NCBI GenBank assembly: GCA_947039275.1 | Contig: CAMQYL010000003.1 | Span: 1 to 64,000, forward strand | Source: Amulumruptor sp947039275 | GTDB taxonomy: Bacteria; Bacteroidota; Bacteroidia; Bacteroidales; Muribaculaceae | Reading direction: 5' to 3' | DNA: 64,000 nt | Shown: positions 23,124-32,926 of the stretch, piece by piece | Layout: each line of letters begins with the position of its first letter | Numbering within the stretch: position 1 is the first letter of the stretch | The notes under the pieces: generated by a model | The model's database searches: none | Told to the model about the DNA's origin: nothing | Seen by the model: the letters and a program-made list of their open reading frames with translations, nothing else | Translations under genes and position numbers: made by a program

Positions 23124-23807
23124 ATGGCTGATTTTTACGATGAATTGACTGATTTCTCCGAACTGAGAGTGGCACCGGAGAGGGACAACCCAATCTATAA
23201 CCAATATCATCTATGGGCTGTCAAGGAGGCTGGACGCGTCATGGCATCATTTCATACGACCAAGATGCTTGGATTTTTATGTGCGGTGTTTTTTGGCTTA
23301 AGGTATATCGCTCTTACCAATCTAAAGGACAATCCGCTTATGGAATTATCCACCTGGCTATCACCAGACCAATTACCATACGCGATGATGGCAGTATTGA
23401 GCCATATGACATGGAGGGTAGGACTTAACTGCGAGTGTGTGGTTATTGGCTACGACTCATATGCACCCTCTTATATAAGGAGTGCAATAATCTACATCAA
23501 TCTATTTCTACTCCTCTTGGTCGCACTTTTGACCCGCACAGTCTATCTGTTAGCTATCGATGCGTCTCCTAATCTGGCTATAGTTCTTTCAATCGTCACT
23601 GCTCTCATCGGATTGCATACACTCAGGTTTCGTAATGGCTCAAAAATAAACGACTGGTTCAACTCGGCTCCCGGAAGACATTTATTCCCGATATCAAGGC
23701 GAAAGGAAATGCCGTTGGGGAAAGCTGCATTTTTATCCCTGTATCTAATCGGTACTATCGCTGCCGCAATTTACATGGCATTCCGATCATTCACACTCCC
23801 AAAATAA
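23124..23807 (+). CDS. Integral membrane protein, unknown
   Basis: 227 residues. Hydrophobic segments near residues 45-65, 120-140, 150-170 and 200-220 suggest about four membrane helices; loops are mixed in charge. No family recognised. The longer reading from 23058 spans a -7 box, TATATTTG at 23071-23078, so ATG 23124 (MADFYDELTD) is preferred, with its own promoter. Followed by the peptidase gene after 6 bases. Confidence 0.65.
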   Translation: MADFYDELTDFSELRVAPERDNPIYNQYHLWAVKEAGRVMASFHTTKMLGFLCAVFFGLRYIALTNLKDNPLMELSTWLSPDQLPYAMMAVLSHMTWRVGLNCECVVIGYDSYAPSYIRSAIIYINLFLLLLVALLTRTVYLLAIDASPNLAIVLSIVTALIGLHTLRFRNGSKINDWFNSAPGRHLFPISRRKEMPLGKAAFLSLYLIGTIAAAIYMAFRSFTLPK

Positions 23808-23813
23808 CAGATT

Positions 23814-25052
23814 ATGAAACTAACCAAATCAATCTTCACACTTGCAGTGGTCGGGGTTATGACGGTCATAGCTTCGGCAGCGGATGACGTGCAGACGCAG
23901 ATGCTGGAGACTTTTACGGAGCTGGCACGTATCAACAGCCAGTCGAGTTATGACAGCATTTCAACTTATGGGCAGCATGTGATGGCTCTCAAGATAGAGA
24001 GCGAGATCAAAGGACTGCTTAAGGGCAATAGCAAGCTTGGGACTGTAACGGTGTCCCCGTCAAACTATGTGTATGTCGCCCTCGAGCCTAATGTTAAGAA
24101 GAAATGCCCTACGCTGGGGATTTCATGTCATCTTGATGTTACTCCTGAGGCACCGGGCGGAGAAATTATCCCAGTGGTTGATACGCGTAACGGACATACC
24201 ATAGTCCGAACTGACGGCTCTACCCTGCTGGGTGCCGATGACAAGTGCGGAGTTACGATAGCTCTGCAACTTATCGAAAAGCTTGTCAAGGACAAGTCGG
24301 TCAAACATGGCAAGGTAACATTTGTGTTCTGCCCCAATGAGGATGTAGGCCGCGCAGCCGATGACATAGACACTACCCTATTTAATCCCGACATACTTTT
24401 TGACCTTGATGGACCTGAGGGCGAAATCGTGACACGATCCAATTTCACTGCCCGTGGTTTCAACGTGAGATTCAAAGGTCGGGAGGCTCATCCCTCCACT
24501 GCCAAAGCTGACCGTCTCGGTGATGCTACGGCTGCGGCTGCCACCTTTATAGCCTTCTTCCCTATCGAACATAGACCCGAAAACACCGATGGCTTACAAG
24601 GCTACATACATCCGTGGGACTTCGTCAAAGAGGACGCAGATGTCACAGTGCAGACACGAGTCCGTTACTTTGACAAGGAGGAGGGCATCAAGTTTGACAG
24701 ATTACTCAAAGACGCTGTGGCCAAGGTGGAGAAAGACTATCCAAATGTGGGAGTGGAAATTCTCTTTGACGGCTTGCAGTATGAAAATGTGGCATACTCT
24801 ATGCACCCGGCATCACAAAGCCTGATAGAGTCAGCGTCAGCCAAAACCGGTAAACATATACGGTTTGCCGACGAACGCGGAGGCACCACAGCCTCGATGT
24901 TCGCCGCCAAGGGTCTCAAAGGAGGCATGTGCATATTCACAGGGCAGCACGACATCCACTCCACTCGCGAATGGGCAGACCTCCAGGAGATGGAAGAAGC
25001 CTACTCGCTGATGCTCGAGGTAATCTGTGACGTAGCAAACTTTAAATATTGA
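23814..25052 (+). CDS. Secreted peptidase T-like M20 metallopeptidase
   Basis: 412 residues, close to the usual 400-410 of peptidase T, a tripeptide aminopeptidase of the M20 dinuclear-zinc family. Unlike the cytosolic enzyme it starts with a signal peptide (SIFTLAVVGVMTVIASA), so it probably acts in the periplasm. Metal and catalytic elements: ISCHLDVTPEAPG (His and Asp, about 101-113), LLGADDKCG (bridging Asp), CPNEDVGR (catalytic and metal Glu/Asp), FDLDGPEGE and GQHDIHS near the C-terminus (His ligand). Likely scavenges short peptides. Confidence 0.9.
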   Translation: MKLTKSIFTLAVVGVMTVIASAADDVQTQMLETFTELARINSQSSYDSISTYGQHVMALKIESEIKGLLKGNSKLGTVTVSPSNYVYVALEPNVKKKCPTLGISCHLDVTPEAPGGEIIPVVDTRNGHTIVRTDGSTLLGADDKCGVTIALQLIEKLVKDKSVKHGKVTFVFCPNEDVGRAADDIDTTLFNPDILFDLDGPEGEIVTRSNFTARGFNVRFKGREAHPSTAKADRLGDATAAAATFIAFFPIEHRPENTDGLQGYIHPWDFVKEDADVTVQTRVRYFDKEEGIKFDRLLKDAVAKVEKDYPNVGVEILFDGLQYENVAYSMHPASQSLIESASAKTGKHIRFADERGGTTASMFAAKGLKGGMCIFTGQHDIHSTREWADLQEMEEAYSLMLEVICDVANFKY

Positions 25053-25058
25053 TGACAG

Positions 25059-25460
25059 ATGAAACAGAGAATCAATCACACAATCGGTATCGTTATGATG
25101 ATTGTCGGAGCTGCTTTCACTGCGGTTTCCGCCAATGCACAGCCCAATAAGTTTCTAAAGGCCGCGATAGTCATTGGGCGTGGCATCGAAGGGATGTCAC
25201 GCATCAATCCACGACCTATTAAACCCGGACCTATAATACCACCCCAAACTATCATATCACATAAGCCACTCAAATTCGACAGCTTAAGGATTAAGAAACC
25301 TTTCGTACACAAATCGATACAAGAAGTACTCCGTCAGCCAAGGGTGAGTGGAAAGACTTTGCATAGCTTTTTCACTGAGTCGACCCCTACATCGCGATGC
25401 CATGAAGAAAAGACCAGCGACATGAGCAACGAAAATGAAATTATAACCAATCCCAATTAA
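25059..25460 (+). CDS. Small secreted proline-rich protein, unknown
   Basis: 133 residues: signal peptide (GIVMMIVGAAFTAVSANA), then a basic, proline-rich stretch (NPRPIKPGPIIPPQTI) and a polar C-terminus. No recognised domain. It lies 6 bases after the peptidase and 6 before the next gene, so it is in the same transcription unit. Confidence 0.6.
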   Translation: MKQRINHTIGIVMMIVGAAFTAVSANAQPNKFLKAAIVIGRGIEGMSRINPRPIKPGPIIPPQTIISHKPLKFDSLRIKKPFVHKSIQEVLRQPRVSGKTLHSFFTESTPTSRCHEEKTSDMSNENEIITNPN

Positions 25461-25466
25461 CACGGT

Positions 25467-25973
25467 ATGTCAATTTTTGATCCTGTAAATGACTACAACA
25501 ACGGACAGCCTAAAGTGGTCATTGAAGAGCAGTCCTACTCGGCTCAGTCAAATGTAAATCCGCTCAGTCTCTACTTGTTCGTGAAAGTTATGCTGGTTTT
25601 AGGCATAATCGCCGGAGTCATTGTGCTTGTGAAGACGCTTCTGAACCCTTTGCCTTCTCAAAACTATGGCATGGATTATAACACTGCCAATATCATCAAC
25701 GGTCTTTTGCTAATCCTGTCATACATTTTGTTATTGAGACGAAATCCCGTCGGCTTGACACTGTACATTGTAACAATCATTATCAGATTTGTAGTGACAG
25801 CGACATATACGTCGGACATGCAGGGGGCAGCTCTCGATGGTTATGAATTAACGATGATTGCGATAATATGTGCGATACCATTAATTGTCATGCTGGCATT
25901 GCTTTTCATTCCTGGCAGCCGTGGATCGGCATGGTCAATCATTAAAGCCTATAATAACGAGAAGAGCCATTGA
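25467..25973 (+). CDS. Four-helix membrane protein, unknown
   Basis: 168 residues with a polar N-terminus (about 30) and four hydrophobic segments (about 36-56, 72-92, 95-112, 128-150). No family recognised. Last gene of the plus-strand unit before the bidirectional terminator at 26042-26096. Confidence 0.65.
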   Translation: MSIFDPVNDYNNGQPKVVIEEQSYSAQSNVNPLSLYLFVKVMLVLGIIAGVIVLVKTLLNPLPSQNYGMDYNTANIINGLLLILSYILLLRRNPVGLTLYIVTIIIRFVVTATYTSDMQGAALDGYELTMIAIICAIPLIVMLALLFIPGSRGSAWSIIKAYNNEKSH

Positions 25974-26041
25974 AAAACGATTGAAAGGTGTTCACAGCCC
26001 AAATTTGTAGAATGAAAATACCTGCTTGCAATAATCGCTTA

Positions 26042-26096
26042 AAATATGATATGGAGAAGGAAACGCCCAGGGCGTTTCCTTCTCCATATCATATTT
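26042..26096. terminator. Bidirectional terminator
   Basis: A perfect 26-bp stem (26042-26067 with 26071-26096) around a 3-base loop lies between convergent genes; the ends are A/T-rich on both strands. Confidence 0.85.
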
Positions 26097-26107
26097 GTAT
26101 TGTGGGG

Positions 26108-27286
26108 TTAGTCGAATACGTGGCGGAGTTTGCTGAAGATGCGGTCTTTGGTTGACTGGGATGCCTGCATGTTGGGGGCACCCTGGAGTTTTTCAAAGGC
26201 TGCTTTTTCGTCGGCATTGAGGTTTTCGGGGACATAGACCATCACGTTGACGAGTTCGTCGCCGGTGCCGTAACCTTCGGTCGAGGGCAACCCCTTGCCG
26301 CGCAGACGGAGCACCTTGCCAGGCTGTGTACCCGGCGCGATTTTCAGACGGGCACGACCAGTGATGGTGGGCACTTCCACGCTGCCGCCAAGCACAGCTG
26401 TCGGTAAATCAAGCATCAGGTTATAGATGACATCGTTTCCGTCACGGATGAGTTCGGGATTCTTGACTTCCTCTATCACAACGAGTAGATCGCCATTGAT
26501 GCCTCCGTGGGGAGCGGCGTTGCCCTTGCCCTGGATGGTAAGCACTTGTCCGTCAGAAACACCTGCGGGTATGGTAAATGTAATCTGTTGTTCTTTGCGG
26601 ACCACACCCTCGCCGTTGCAGTGGGGGCACTTTTCGGTGATAATCTTACCCTCGCCATGGCAGTGGGGACACTCGGCTTCGCTCTGCATTGTGCCGAAGG
26701 GTGTATGCTGCGCCGTGATTACGGTACCTGTGCCGTTGCAAGTGGTACATGTAGTGAATGCCTTACCGTCCTTTGCGCCAGTGCCGTTGCAGTAGTCACA
26801 CTTGACGAGGGTAGGAATCTTAAGCGTCTTGGTCACTCCTTTGGCTATATCTTCCAAGGTCATCTTGACCTTTATACGGAGGTCGCTGCCTTTGCGGCGA
26901 CGGGTACGGTTGCTGCGCGAGCGACCGCCAGCACCTTCAAAACCGCCCATACCGCCAAACGAACCACCGAATATATCGCCGAAGTGGCTGAATATATCCT
27001 CCATGGACCATCCGCCAGCCGATGAGAATCCTCCGGCACCGCCACCAGGAAATCCCTGCGGTCCCATATTGTGGCCGAACTGGTCATATTTGGCACGCTT
27101 GTCCGCATCTGACAATACATCATATGCCTCAGCAGCTTCCTTGAATTTCTCCTCGGCTTCCTTGTCGCCGGGATTGCGGTCGGGGTGATATTTCAGAGCG
27201 AGCTTGCGGTAAGCTTTCTTGAGTTCGTCGGCTGTGGCGTTTTTCTGTACGCCCAGCACTTCATAATAATCTCTTTTACTGCTCAT
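26108..27286 (-). CDS. dnaJ: Chaperone protein DnaJ
   Basis: 392 residues. J domain at 1-70 with HPD (34-36), a Gly/Phe-rich linker (about 75-120), four CxxCxGxG zinc-finger repeats (CDYCNGTG, CTTCNGTG, CPHCHGEG, CPHCNGEG) and the C-terminal substrate-binding domain. It stimulates DnaK ATP hydrolysis and presents unfolded proteins. It follows grpE after 16 bases; dnaK is not in the window. Confidence 0.98.
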   Translation of the reverse strand: MSSKRDYYEVLGVQKNATADELKKAYRKLALKYHPDRNPGDKEAEEKFKEAAEAYDVLSDADKRAKYDQFGHNMGPQGFPGGGAGGFSSAGGWSMEDIFSHFGDIFGGSFGGMGGFEGAGGRSRSNRTRRRKGSDLRIKVKMTLEDIAKGVTKTLKIPTLVKCDYCNGTGAKDGKAFTTCTTCNGTGTVITAQHTPFGTMQSEAECPHCHGEGKIITEKCPHCNGEGVVRKEQQITFTIPAGVSDGQVLTIQGKGNAAPHGGINGDLLVVIEEVKNPELIRDGNDVIYNLMLDLPTAVLGGSVEVPTITGRARLKIAPGTQPGKVLRLRGKGLPSTEGYGTGDELVNVMVYVPENLNADEKAAFEKLQGAPNMQASQSTKDRIFSKLRHVFD

Positions 27287-27302
27287 TGGAGTGATAGTAT
27301 CA

Positions 27303-27938
27303 TTACTGGCCTACAGCCACTTTTGCGTGACGCAGCACTTTATCATTAATCATATAGCCCTTGGTCGGAGTGTCAATCACTTTGCCCTTCTGCGCTTCGT
27401 CATCCACAGGCACCATGGCTATGGCATCATGAAGTTCGGGATTGAAGTCGGCACCAGTGCTTTCGATAGCCTTGACGCCGTTCTGTTCGAGGAGCTTGAC
27501 AAGCTTATTGTATATCAGCTGCATACCCTCGCGGATAGCCTGAGGGTCATCGGCATTTTTTGTAGCCTCCAGACCGCGCTCCATGTCATCGACTATGGGC
27601 AGAAGCTGTTTCATGACAGATTCTGAGGCATTTTTGATCAGCTCTCCCCTCTCCTTGATGTTGCGTTTGCGGAAATTGTCAAACTCTGCCATAAGGAATA
27701 GGTATTCTTTCTTCTCTTTCTCAAGAGCCGCAGATGTCTCGTCATACTTTTTCTGCAACGCCTCTACTTCTGTAAGTTCGGCGTTTAGCTCGTTTTTAGC
27801 ATCTTCGGAAATCTCCTGATCATCAGCCTGCTCGAGATCATCCATGATTTCAGGCTGCTGCTCGTCATCGACAGGGCGATTGTCTGCATTATTTTGATTT
27901 GCGCTCATATTCTGCTTGTTTCTTTTATTCTTTGACAT
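27303..27938 (-). CDS. grpE: Nucleotide exchange factor GrpE
   Basis: 211 residues: acidic disordered N-terminus, long coiled coil (about 60-115), then the family signature (LVKLLEQNGVKAIESTGADFNPELHDAIAM in part, ending VLRHAKVAVGQ). GrpE releases ADP from DnaK. An upstream ATG at 27977 would add a hydrophobic leader atypical of the family; ATG 27938 (MSKNKRNKQN) is chosen. Confidence 0.96.
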   Translation of the reverse strand: MSKNKRNKQNMSANQNNADNRPVDDEQQPEIMDDLEQADDQEISEDAKNELNAELTEVEALQKKYDETSAALEKEKKEYLFLMAEFDNFRKRNIKERGELIKNASESVMKQLLPIVDDMERGLEATKNADDPQAIREGMQLIYNKLVKLLEQNGVKAIESTGADFNPELHDAIAMVPVDDEAQKGKVIDTPTKGYMINDKVLRHAKVAVGQ

Positions 27939-28063
27939 GGTGTATATATGATATAGATATAACAAATTGATTGCCAATTATGCCTGAAAATGATGAAGCC
28001 TTCAATACTTCATCAGATAGCCGCAAGCATCTAATCAAATAACAATCAATCTGATTATAACGT

Positions 28064-28909
28064 TCACTGCTTCACCAGTCTGCATTTGCGCCATCGTGCT
28101 CCAGCCGGCATCCCGGAGAAGTCAACTGACAAAATGTCAGACGGGAATATGCCAAAAACGGCAGAACCGCTGCCTGTCATCTCTGCATATGTCGCACCGT
28201 TAGCCTTAAGCCAGTTGATAGCAGCATCAATGTCAGGCACTTTCGGAGCTACAGATGCCGTAAAGTCATTACCCAGCGATGCAGTCCAAGCTGCAGTGCC
28301 CTCTGATGCTGTCAGCACCGACATCAAATCCTCGGCACTACGACAGCTTGATGGGGCATCGGCATATGCTTCTGCTGTGGACACACTGCCCTGCGGTTTG
28401 ATAATCAACATATGGTCAAGCAAATCTGTTGGGAGGTCAATTTCAGTTAGAGTTGTGCCCGTACCAGTGGCAAGCATTGGTCTATTGTAGATGAAAAACG
28501 GACAGTCGCTTCCGACCTTGGCAGCCATCGCTGCAAGCTGCTCTTTATCAAAAGGCTTCCCGGTCATATCATTAAGCAGTCTCAGTGCAAATGCCGCATC
28601 ACTTGATCCGCCCCCCATCCCGGCTCCGTCAGGGATTTCCTTATGGAGATGTATCTCCATAGGCGGAGTGTCAGGGTGAGCCTCGCAGAAAATCCTGTAG
28701 GCTTTCATGACGAGGTTTTTTTCAGCCGGACACGGTAACGCATGCCCGGTGACAGTCAATGATGTCTCGCCAGATGCCGACGGCACCATCTCCAATATAT
28801 CACACCAATCCACCGGCACCATGACAGTGACAATCTCATGGTAGCCGTTGGGCAAAGTCTTGCCTATATAAAGCCCAAGATTAATCTTGGCATTGGGAAA
28901 AGTTATCAT
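28064..28909 (-). CDS. ispE: 4-diphosphocytidyl-2-C-methyl-D-erythritol kinase
   Basis: 281 residues of the GHMP kinase family, fourth step of the MEP isoprenoid pathway. PNAKINLGLYI (5-15) includes catalytic Lys8, DGAGMGGGSSDAA (94-106) is the ATP loop with catalytic Asp104, and MTGSGSAVFG near the C-terminus is motif 3. Divergent from dnaB with interlocked promoters. Confidence 0.96.
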   Translation of the reverse strand: MITFPNAKINLGLYIGKTLPNGYHEIVTVMVPVDWCDILEMVPSASGETSLTVTGHALPCPAEKNLVMKAYRIFCEAHPDTPPMEIHLHKEIPDGAGMGGGSSDAAFALRLLNDMTGKPFDKEQLAAMAAKVGSDCPFFIYNRPMLATGTGTTLTEIDLPTDLLDHMLIIKPQGSVSTAEAYADAPSSCRSAEDLMSVLTASEGTAAWTASLGNDFTASVAPKVPDIDAAINWLKANGATYAEMTGSGSAVFGIFPSDILSVDFSGMPAGARWRKCRLVKQ

Positions 28910-28916
28910 CGGGAGA

Positions 28917-28948
28917 CAAAGTTACGACATAAATCGCTAATTTTGCAA
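28917..28948. promoter_or_regulatory. Interlocked divergent promoters of ispE and dnaB
   Basis: Minus strand: TTG (28948-28946), 21-base spacer, TAACTTTG (28924-28917) for ispE, leaving an almost leaderless mRNA (ATG at 28909). Plus strand: TAATTTTG (28938-28945) for dnaB. The two boxes lie within 30 bases. Confidence 0.6.
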
Positions 28949-28973
28949 TATATAATAATTCGCCATCTACGAA

Positions 28974-30545
28974 ATGCCCGGAGATTTCAAACCCAACAAA
29001 TCGCGAAGCGACTATAACAAGAAAGGTCCCAACAATATAGAGGCACAGGCTATCGCTGAGATAGCCGGGCGCAAGGCTCCTCGTGACAAAGAATTGGAGG
29101 AAGCTGTGCTCGGTGCTCTGATGCTTGAGAAAGACGCATACACCATAGTCTGCGACCTGCTCAAACCCGAGAGCTTCTATGAACCTGAGAATCAGGTCAT
29201 ATATGAGGCGATACAGCATCTCGGCGCGTCACAGCAACCTATAGATATGCTGACCGTCACCGAACGTCTGCGTCTTGACGGCAACCTTGATAAAGCTGGC
29301 GGTGCGCTACGCATCACCGAGCTGACCACGCGTGTCACTTCGGCTGCTCATGTGGAATTTCACTCACGCATCATCAGTCAGAAGTACCTGGCACGCGAAC
29401 TGATTTCGTTTGCTTCGCGCATAGAGCAGATGGCGTTTGACGAGAGCAACGACGTAGAAGACCTCTTGCAGGAAGCCGAAGGCAAGCTGTTTGAAATCTC
29501 GCAGCGCAATGTCAAGAAGGATGTAGTGCAGATCGACCCTGTGATCTCACAAGCGATAGAGACGATACAGACCGCTGCCAACCGTACCTCGGGACTCTCG
29601 GGTCTGCAATCGGGTTTCCATAAACTTGACGAACTCACATCGGGATGGCAGAACTCCGACCTTATCATCATAGCAGCCCGTCCAGCAATGGGCAAGACGG
29701 CATTTGTGCTGTCAATGGCTCGCAACATGGCAGTAGAATACAGCACCCCTGTAGCTGTATTCTCACTTGAAATGAGCAAGGTGCAGCTCGTCAACCGTCT
29801 GATAAGCAACGTAACCGAACTTGAGGGCGAGAAAATCAAGAGCGGTCAGCTCAGCCAGATGGAGTGGGACCAGCTGATGGGACGCATCAAGAAACTATAC
29901 GGGGCACCTCTATATATAGATGACACAGCCTCGCTCTCCATATTCGAGCTGCGAACAAAGGCTCGTCGACTAGTCAGGGAGCACCAGGTGAAATTCATCA
30001 TCATCGACTACCTCCAGCTGATGAACGCTTCGGGCATGAAATTCGGCTCTCGCGAACAGGAGGTCAGCATGATTTCGCGTAATCTCAAGCAGCTCGCCAA
30101 GGAGCTTGACATACCGATTGTGGCTCTGTCGCAGCTCAACCGTTCAGTAGAATCACGAGGCGACAGTGCTGCCGGCAAGCGTCCGCAGCTGAGCGACCTC
30201 CGCGAGTCAGGTGCCATCGAACAAGATGCTGACATCGTGTGCTTCATACACCGCCCGGAATACTATCTGCGCTCAGGAGTGGACGCATCAGGCAACGACA
30301 TCCGCGGACTCGCCGAATTTATCGTGGCTAAGCACCGTAGCGGTCGTGTGGATGATGTCAAGATGCGTTTCCGCGCCAAGTATGCACGATTTGAAAACTG
30401 GGAGGACGACACTACATTCTCAGCCGCGACTGTAGGCAGCCGCATGAATTCAGATGATGATTTCGGCGATGTAGGCGGCAATCCATTTAACGGCGGTACA
30501 GCCAACCTCACTCCTACCGACCCCAACGAGACAGCCCCGTTTTAA
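28974..30545 (+). CDS. dnaB: Replicative DNA helicase DnaB
   Basis: 523 residues. N-terminal DnaB domain (about 35-140, DKELEEAVLGALML), then the RecA-type helicase domain with Walker A ARPAMGKTAF (about 233-242), Walker B FIIIDYLQLM and ALSQLNRSVESR. The last 50 residues are polar and Gly/Asn-rich, common in Bacteroidetes homologues. Unwinds DNA at the replication fork. Its stop overlaps the end of the convergent MFS gene by 4 bases. Confidence 0.97.
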   Translation: MPGDFKPNKSRSDYNKKGPNNIEAQAIAEIAGRKAPRDKELEEAVLGALMLEKDAYTIVCDLLKPESFYEPENQVIYEAIQHLGASQQPIDMLTVTERLRLDGNLDKAGGALRITELTTRVTSAAHVEFHSRIISQKYLARELISFASRIEQMAFDESNDVEDLLQEAEGKLFEISQRNVKKDVVQIDPVISQAIETIQTAANRTSGLSGLQSGFHKLDELTSGWQNSDLIIIAARPAMGKTAFVLSMARNMAVEYSTPVAVFSLEMSKVQLVNRLISNVTELEGEKIKSGQLSQMEWDQLMGRIKKLYGAPLYIDDTASLSIFELRTKARRLVREHQVKFIIIDYLQLMNASGMKFGSREQEVSMISRNLKQLAKELDIPIVALSQLNRSVESRGDSAAGKRPQLSDLRESGAIEQDADIVCFIHRPEYYLRSGVDASGNDIRGLAEFIVAKHRSGRVDDVKMRFRAKYARFENWEDDTTFSAATVGSRMNSDDDFGDVGGNPFNGGTANLTPTDPNETAPF

Positions 30546-31921
30546 TTGACAGGCTTTTTATGGGGATTGGGGAGGACTTTAGGACCGAATATAGTACTGA
30601 CCACAGCTCCGAGTATCATCACGGCGATTGACACGATAAGCACAAGTACAATTCCGCCGATATGAAGCATTACAGGCATTATTATGACACCGATGATGGC
30701 TCCGACCTTACCGAGCATTGAAGCTATGCCTACGCCAGCTCCTCTGATAGCCACAGGATATATTTGCGCTGGAAGCACATAGGTCACCAGGTGTGGTCCG
30801 GCATTTAGAAATATCTCAAAGATGAAGAAGCCGACAATAGATGTCCACATGGGCAAGTGGAAAATATTGGCAAGCAGCAGTATCAGCAATCCACCCGCAC
30901 AGATATAGAAGCCCCATGTCAGCATAGTGATATGCCACATACGCCTCAGATAACAGAGCCCGAGGATGAAACCGGGCAGAATGAAGAAGTTGATCCACGC
31001 CGTTATCTCTACCGAGAGCTCTATGCGATGGAGACCATGAGCATCAGCAGGCATCAGACCGAGCGCAGATACGAGCATCGGCAAGAACACGCCTATACCA
31101 TAGACTCCGACCCCCTCGCATGCCCAAGGAATGCCGCTAAGGATCACGCGTGACATGTTTTTGCGGCTGAACATAGCCGCCCACGATGGATTGACAGCCG
31201 ATGATGATTTCGCAGGAGGCAATACGGTCACATGAGGTCCGAAGAACCGCCGCGCTGCCTTGATGGCTTTGTCGGGCATACCATGAGCCATCAACCATGC
31301 CGGGCTCTCCCACCACCGCAGCCTCATTACGAAAGTCATAAGGCCGAGACCTCCGACTATCAGCATCAGATAAGTCCATGCCGAGGCACTGCCAGTAAAC
31401 CGTATGATATAGTAACATCCGACAGCTCCCATGATGAACCCCAAAGCCGAAGTCGCCTTGGCAATGCCAACGCACATGAATCTGCGTGATGCCGGCATCA
31501 GCTCGGAGATATAATCGGAGTCAAGACTGTAACCTCCTCCAACCCCCAAGCCAGCCAAAAACATGCCGAGCATGAAAAGGGCAAGAGAGTGTCCGGCAAA
31601 CAGCTCGATAGTCGCTCCCAACATCATCAATACAGGGCACAGACGGAAATAAAACAGATAACCGTTGCGGTCGCTCAACCGCCCCATAACCATGGATCCC
31701 AGTGCGATACCTATCAAAGAAACCGCTGCCGAGACTCCTTGCATGAATGATGACAAGTGCGGCGAACCAGCCAGCACTATCATCGGCACCATGACACCCA
31801 CCACCGCTGCTACTGCCGACCCTATCAACTGCTCCATGCTGCTGACAGCAAGGTAGTAGACATGCTTTCTGCTAAATGGCAGCTGAGCGACAGGAACAAG
31901 AGCGGAGGCAAGAGGTGTCAT
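30542..31921 (-). CDS. MFS transporter at the end of the urease operon
   Basis: 459 residues, about 12 membrane helices, with the MFS signature GRLSDRNGYLFYF between helices 2 and 3 and a related sugar-porter-like layout (LRWWESPAWLMAHG after helix 6). It starts 14 bases after the urea transporter stop, so it is probably co-transcribed with the urease genes. Substrate unknown: an organic acid, amino compound or metal complex linked to urea use is conceivable but not shown. Confidence 0.85.
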   Translation of the reverse strand: MTPLASALVPVAQLPFSRKHVYYLAVSSMEQLIGSAVAAVVGVMVPMIVLAGSPHLSSFMQGVSAAVSLIGIALGSMVMGRLSDRNGYLFYFRLCPVLMMLGATIELFAGHSLALFMLGMFLAGLGVGGGYSLDSDYISELMPASRRFMCVGIAKATSALGFIMGAVGCYYIIRFTGSASAWTYLMLIVGGLGLMTFVMRLRWWESPAWLMAHGMPDKAIKAARRFFGPHVTVLPPAKSSSAVNPSWAAMFSRKNMSRVILSGIPWACEGVGVYGIGVFLPMLVSALGLMPADAHGLHRIELSVEITAWINFFILPGFILGLCYLRRMWHITMLTWGFYICAGGLLILLLANIFHLPMWTSIVGFFIFEIFLNAGPHLVTYVLPAQIYPVAIRGAGVGIASMLGKVGAIIGVIIMPVMLHIGGIVLVLIVSIAVMILGAVVSTIFGPKVLPNPHKKPVN

Positions 31922-31935
31922 AGTACGGTAGTATA

Positions 31936-32889
31936 TTAGGCAGCGTCCTGCTGCTTGTTGAGTTTATAAGCCGGGAGCATGAAAAGCCAAGTGGCAATAC
32001 AGAACGGACCTGTCAATGTCGGTATGCCGAGAGGCATCATGAAAGCATCCATGCCAGCCTGGATAAATACGGTGGCGATTATTGCTGCAATGCTCCACAA
32101 TGCAGAGCGCCATGACGGTTTGTAGAACGTCATCCCGACAGCTATACCTGTCAGCACAGGGCTGAAGCCCATAAGTCCAGCTGAGATATCGGCACCATTA
32201 AACTGGAATAGCAACGACACCGCAAGCGACACTGCGGAAGCTATTGCAGCCCATGCTGCCGCCCATCGGCTACACAATGCCAAGGCTACCAAAAAGAAGA
32301 TGCCTGTCACCCACGAGTTGACAAGGAAAACCTGTGCTATGCCTTTAAGCCAATAGACCACCAAGTCTCCAAACGTGATGTCGTGGAGAGTAGTCATTGC
32401 CGCCGACAACTCCGGTGTAGAGAGTGATGCCTCAGGCATCGCATGTGACAAGCGTGATGCCAACAGGAATACCCAGGTAAGAAATACAAACGGAAAAGTG
32501 TAGGAATTGACCTTCCAAGGCAGCATCACATTGTTAAATCCCTGACGCACCCAAGTAGTGCACATGGCACAGAATACAAGTGCCAGCCACATGATCCAAG
32601 TGTTCTCAAGGAACGTCGGGAAGGCACAACCGACAAGGATGCCGTTGAAGCCCCATAGACCGTCCTTGCCATCATTTATGTTCTTCCCGAGAAGAAAACC
32701 TGCAATGGTAGATGCGAGCAGACCCACGACGGCTCCGTATGCCACCTGAGGCACTCCGCACTCATAACTTCCCCAGAATATACCGGCGAGAAAGAAGAAT
32801 CCGGTCCATGCCGAATTCTGGAACATGACCTGCCCTGCCCCTCTGAGGCATGAGCGTATGGCTGTGTAGAAACTATTTTCCTTGTCCAT
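31936..32889 (-). CDS. Urea transporter (UT family)
   Basis: 317 residues matching the SLC14/UT urea channel family. The internal repeat is visible: QVMFQNSAWTGFFFLAGIF in the first half and QVFLVNSWVTGIFFLVAL in the second; the pore motifs are GFNGILVGCAFPTF and GLMGFSPVLTGIAV, with LTGPFCIATW near the end. It forms a passive urea channel in the inner membrane, feeding the urease encoded in the same operon (37 bases after ureD). Confidence 0.95.
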   Translation of the reverse strand: MDKENSFYTAIRSCLRGAGQVMFQNSAWTGFFFLAGIFWGSYECGVPQVAYGAVVGLLASTIAGFLLGKNINDGKDGLWGFNGILVGCAFPTFLENTWIMWLALVFCAMCTTWVRQGFNNVMLPWKVNSYTFPFVFLTWVFLLASRLSHAMPEASLSTPELSAAMTTLHDITFGDLVVYWLKGIAQVFLVNSWVTGIFFLVALALCSRWAAAWAAIASAVSLAVSLLFQFNGADISAGLMGFSPVLTGIAVGMTFYKPSWRSALWSIAAIIATVFIQAGMDAFMMPLGIPTLTGPFCIATWLFMLPAYKLNKQQDAA

Positions 32890-32926
32890 GATTGTAAGTG
32901 ATTAAATGTATCTATTTTAGGAATAC

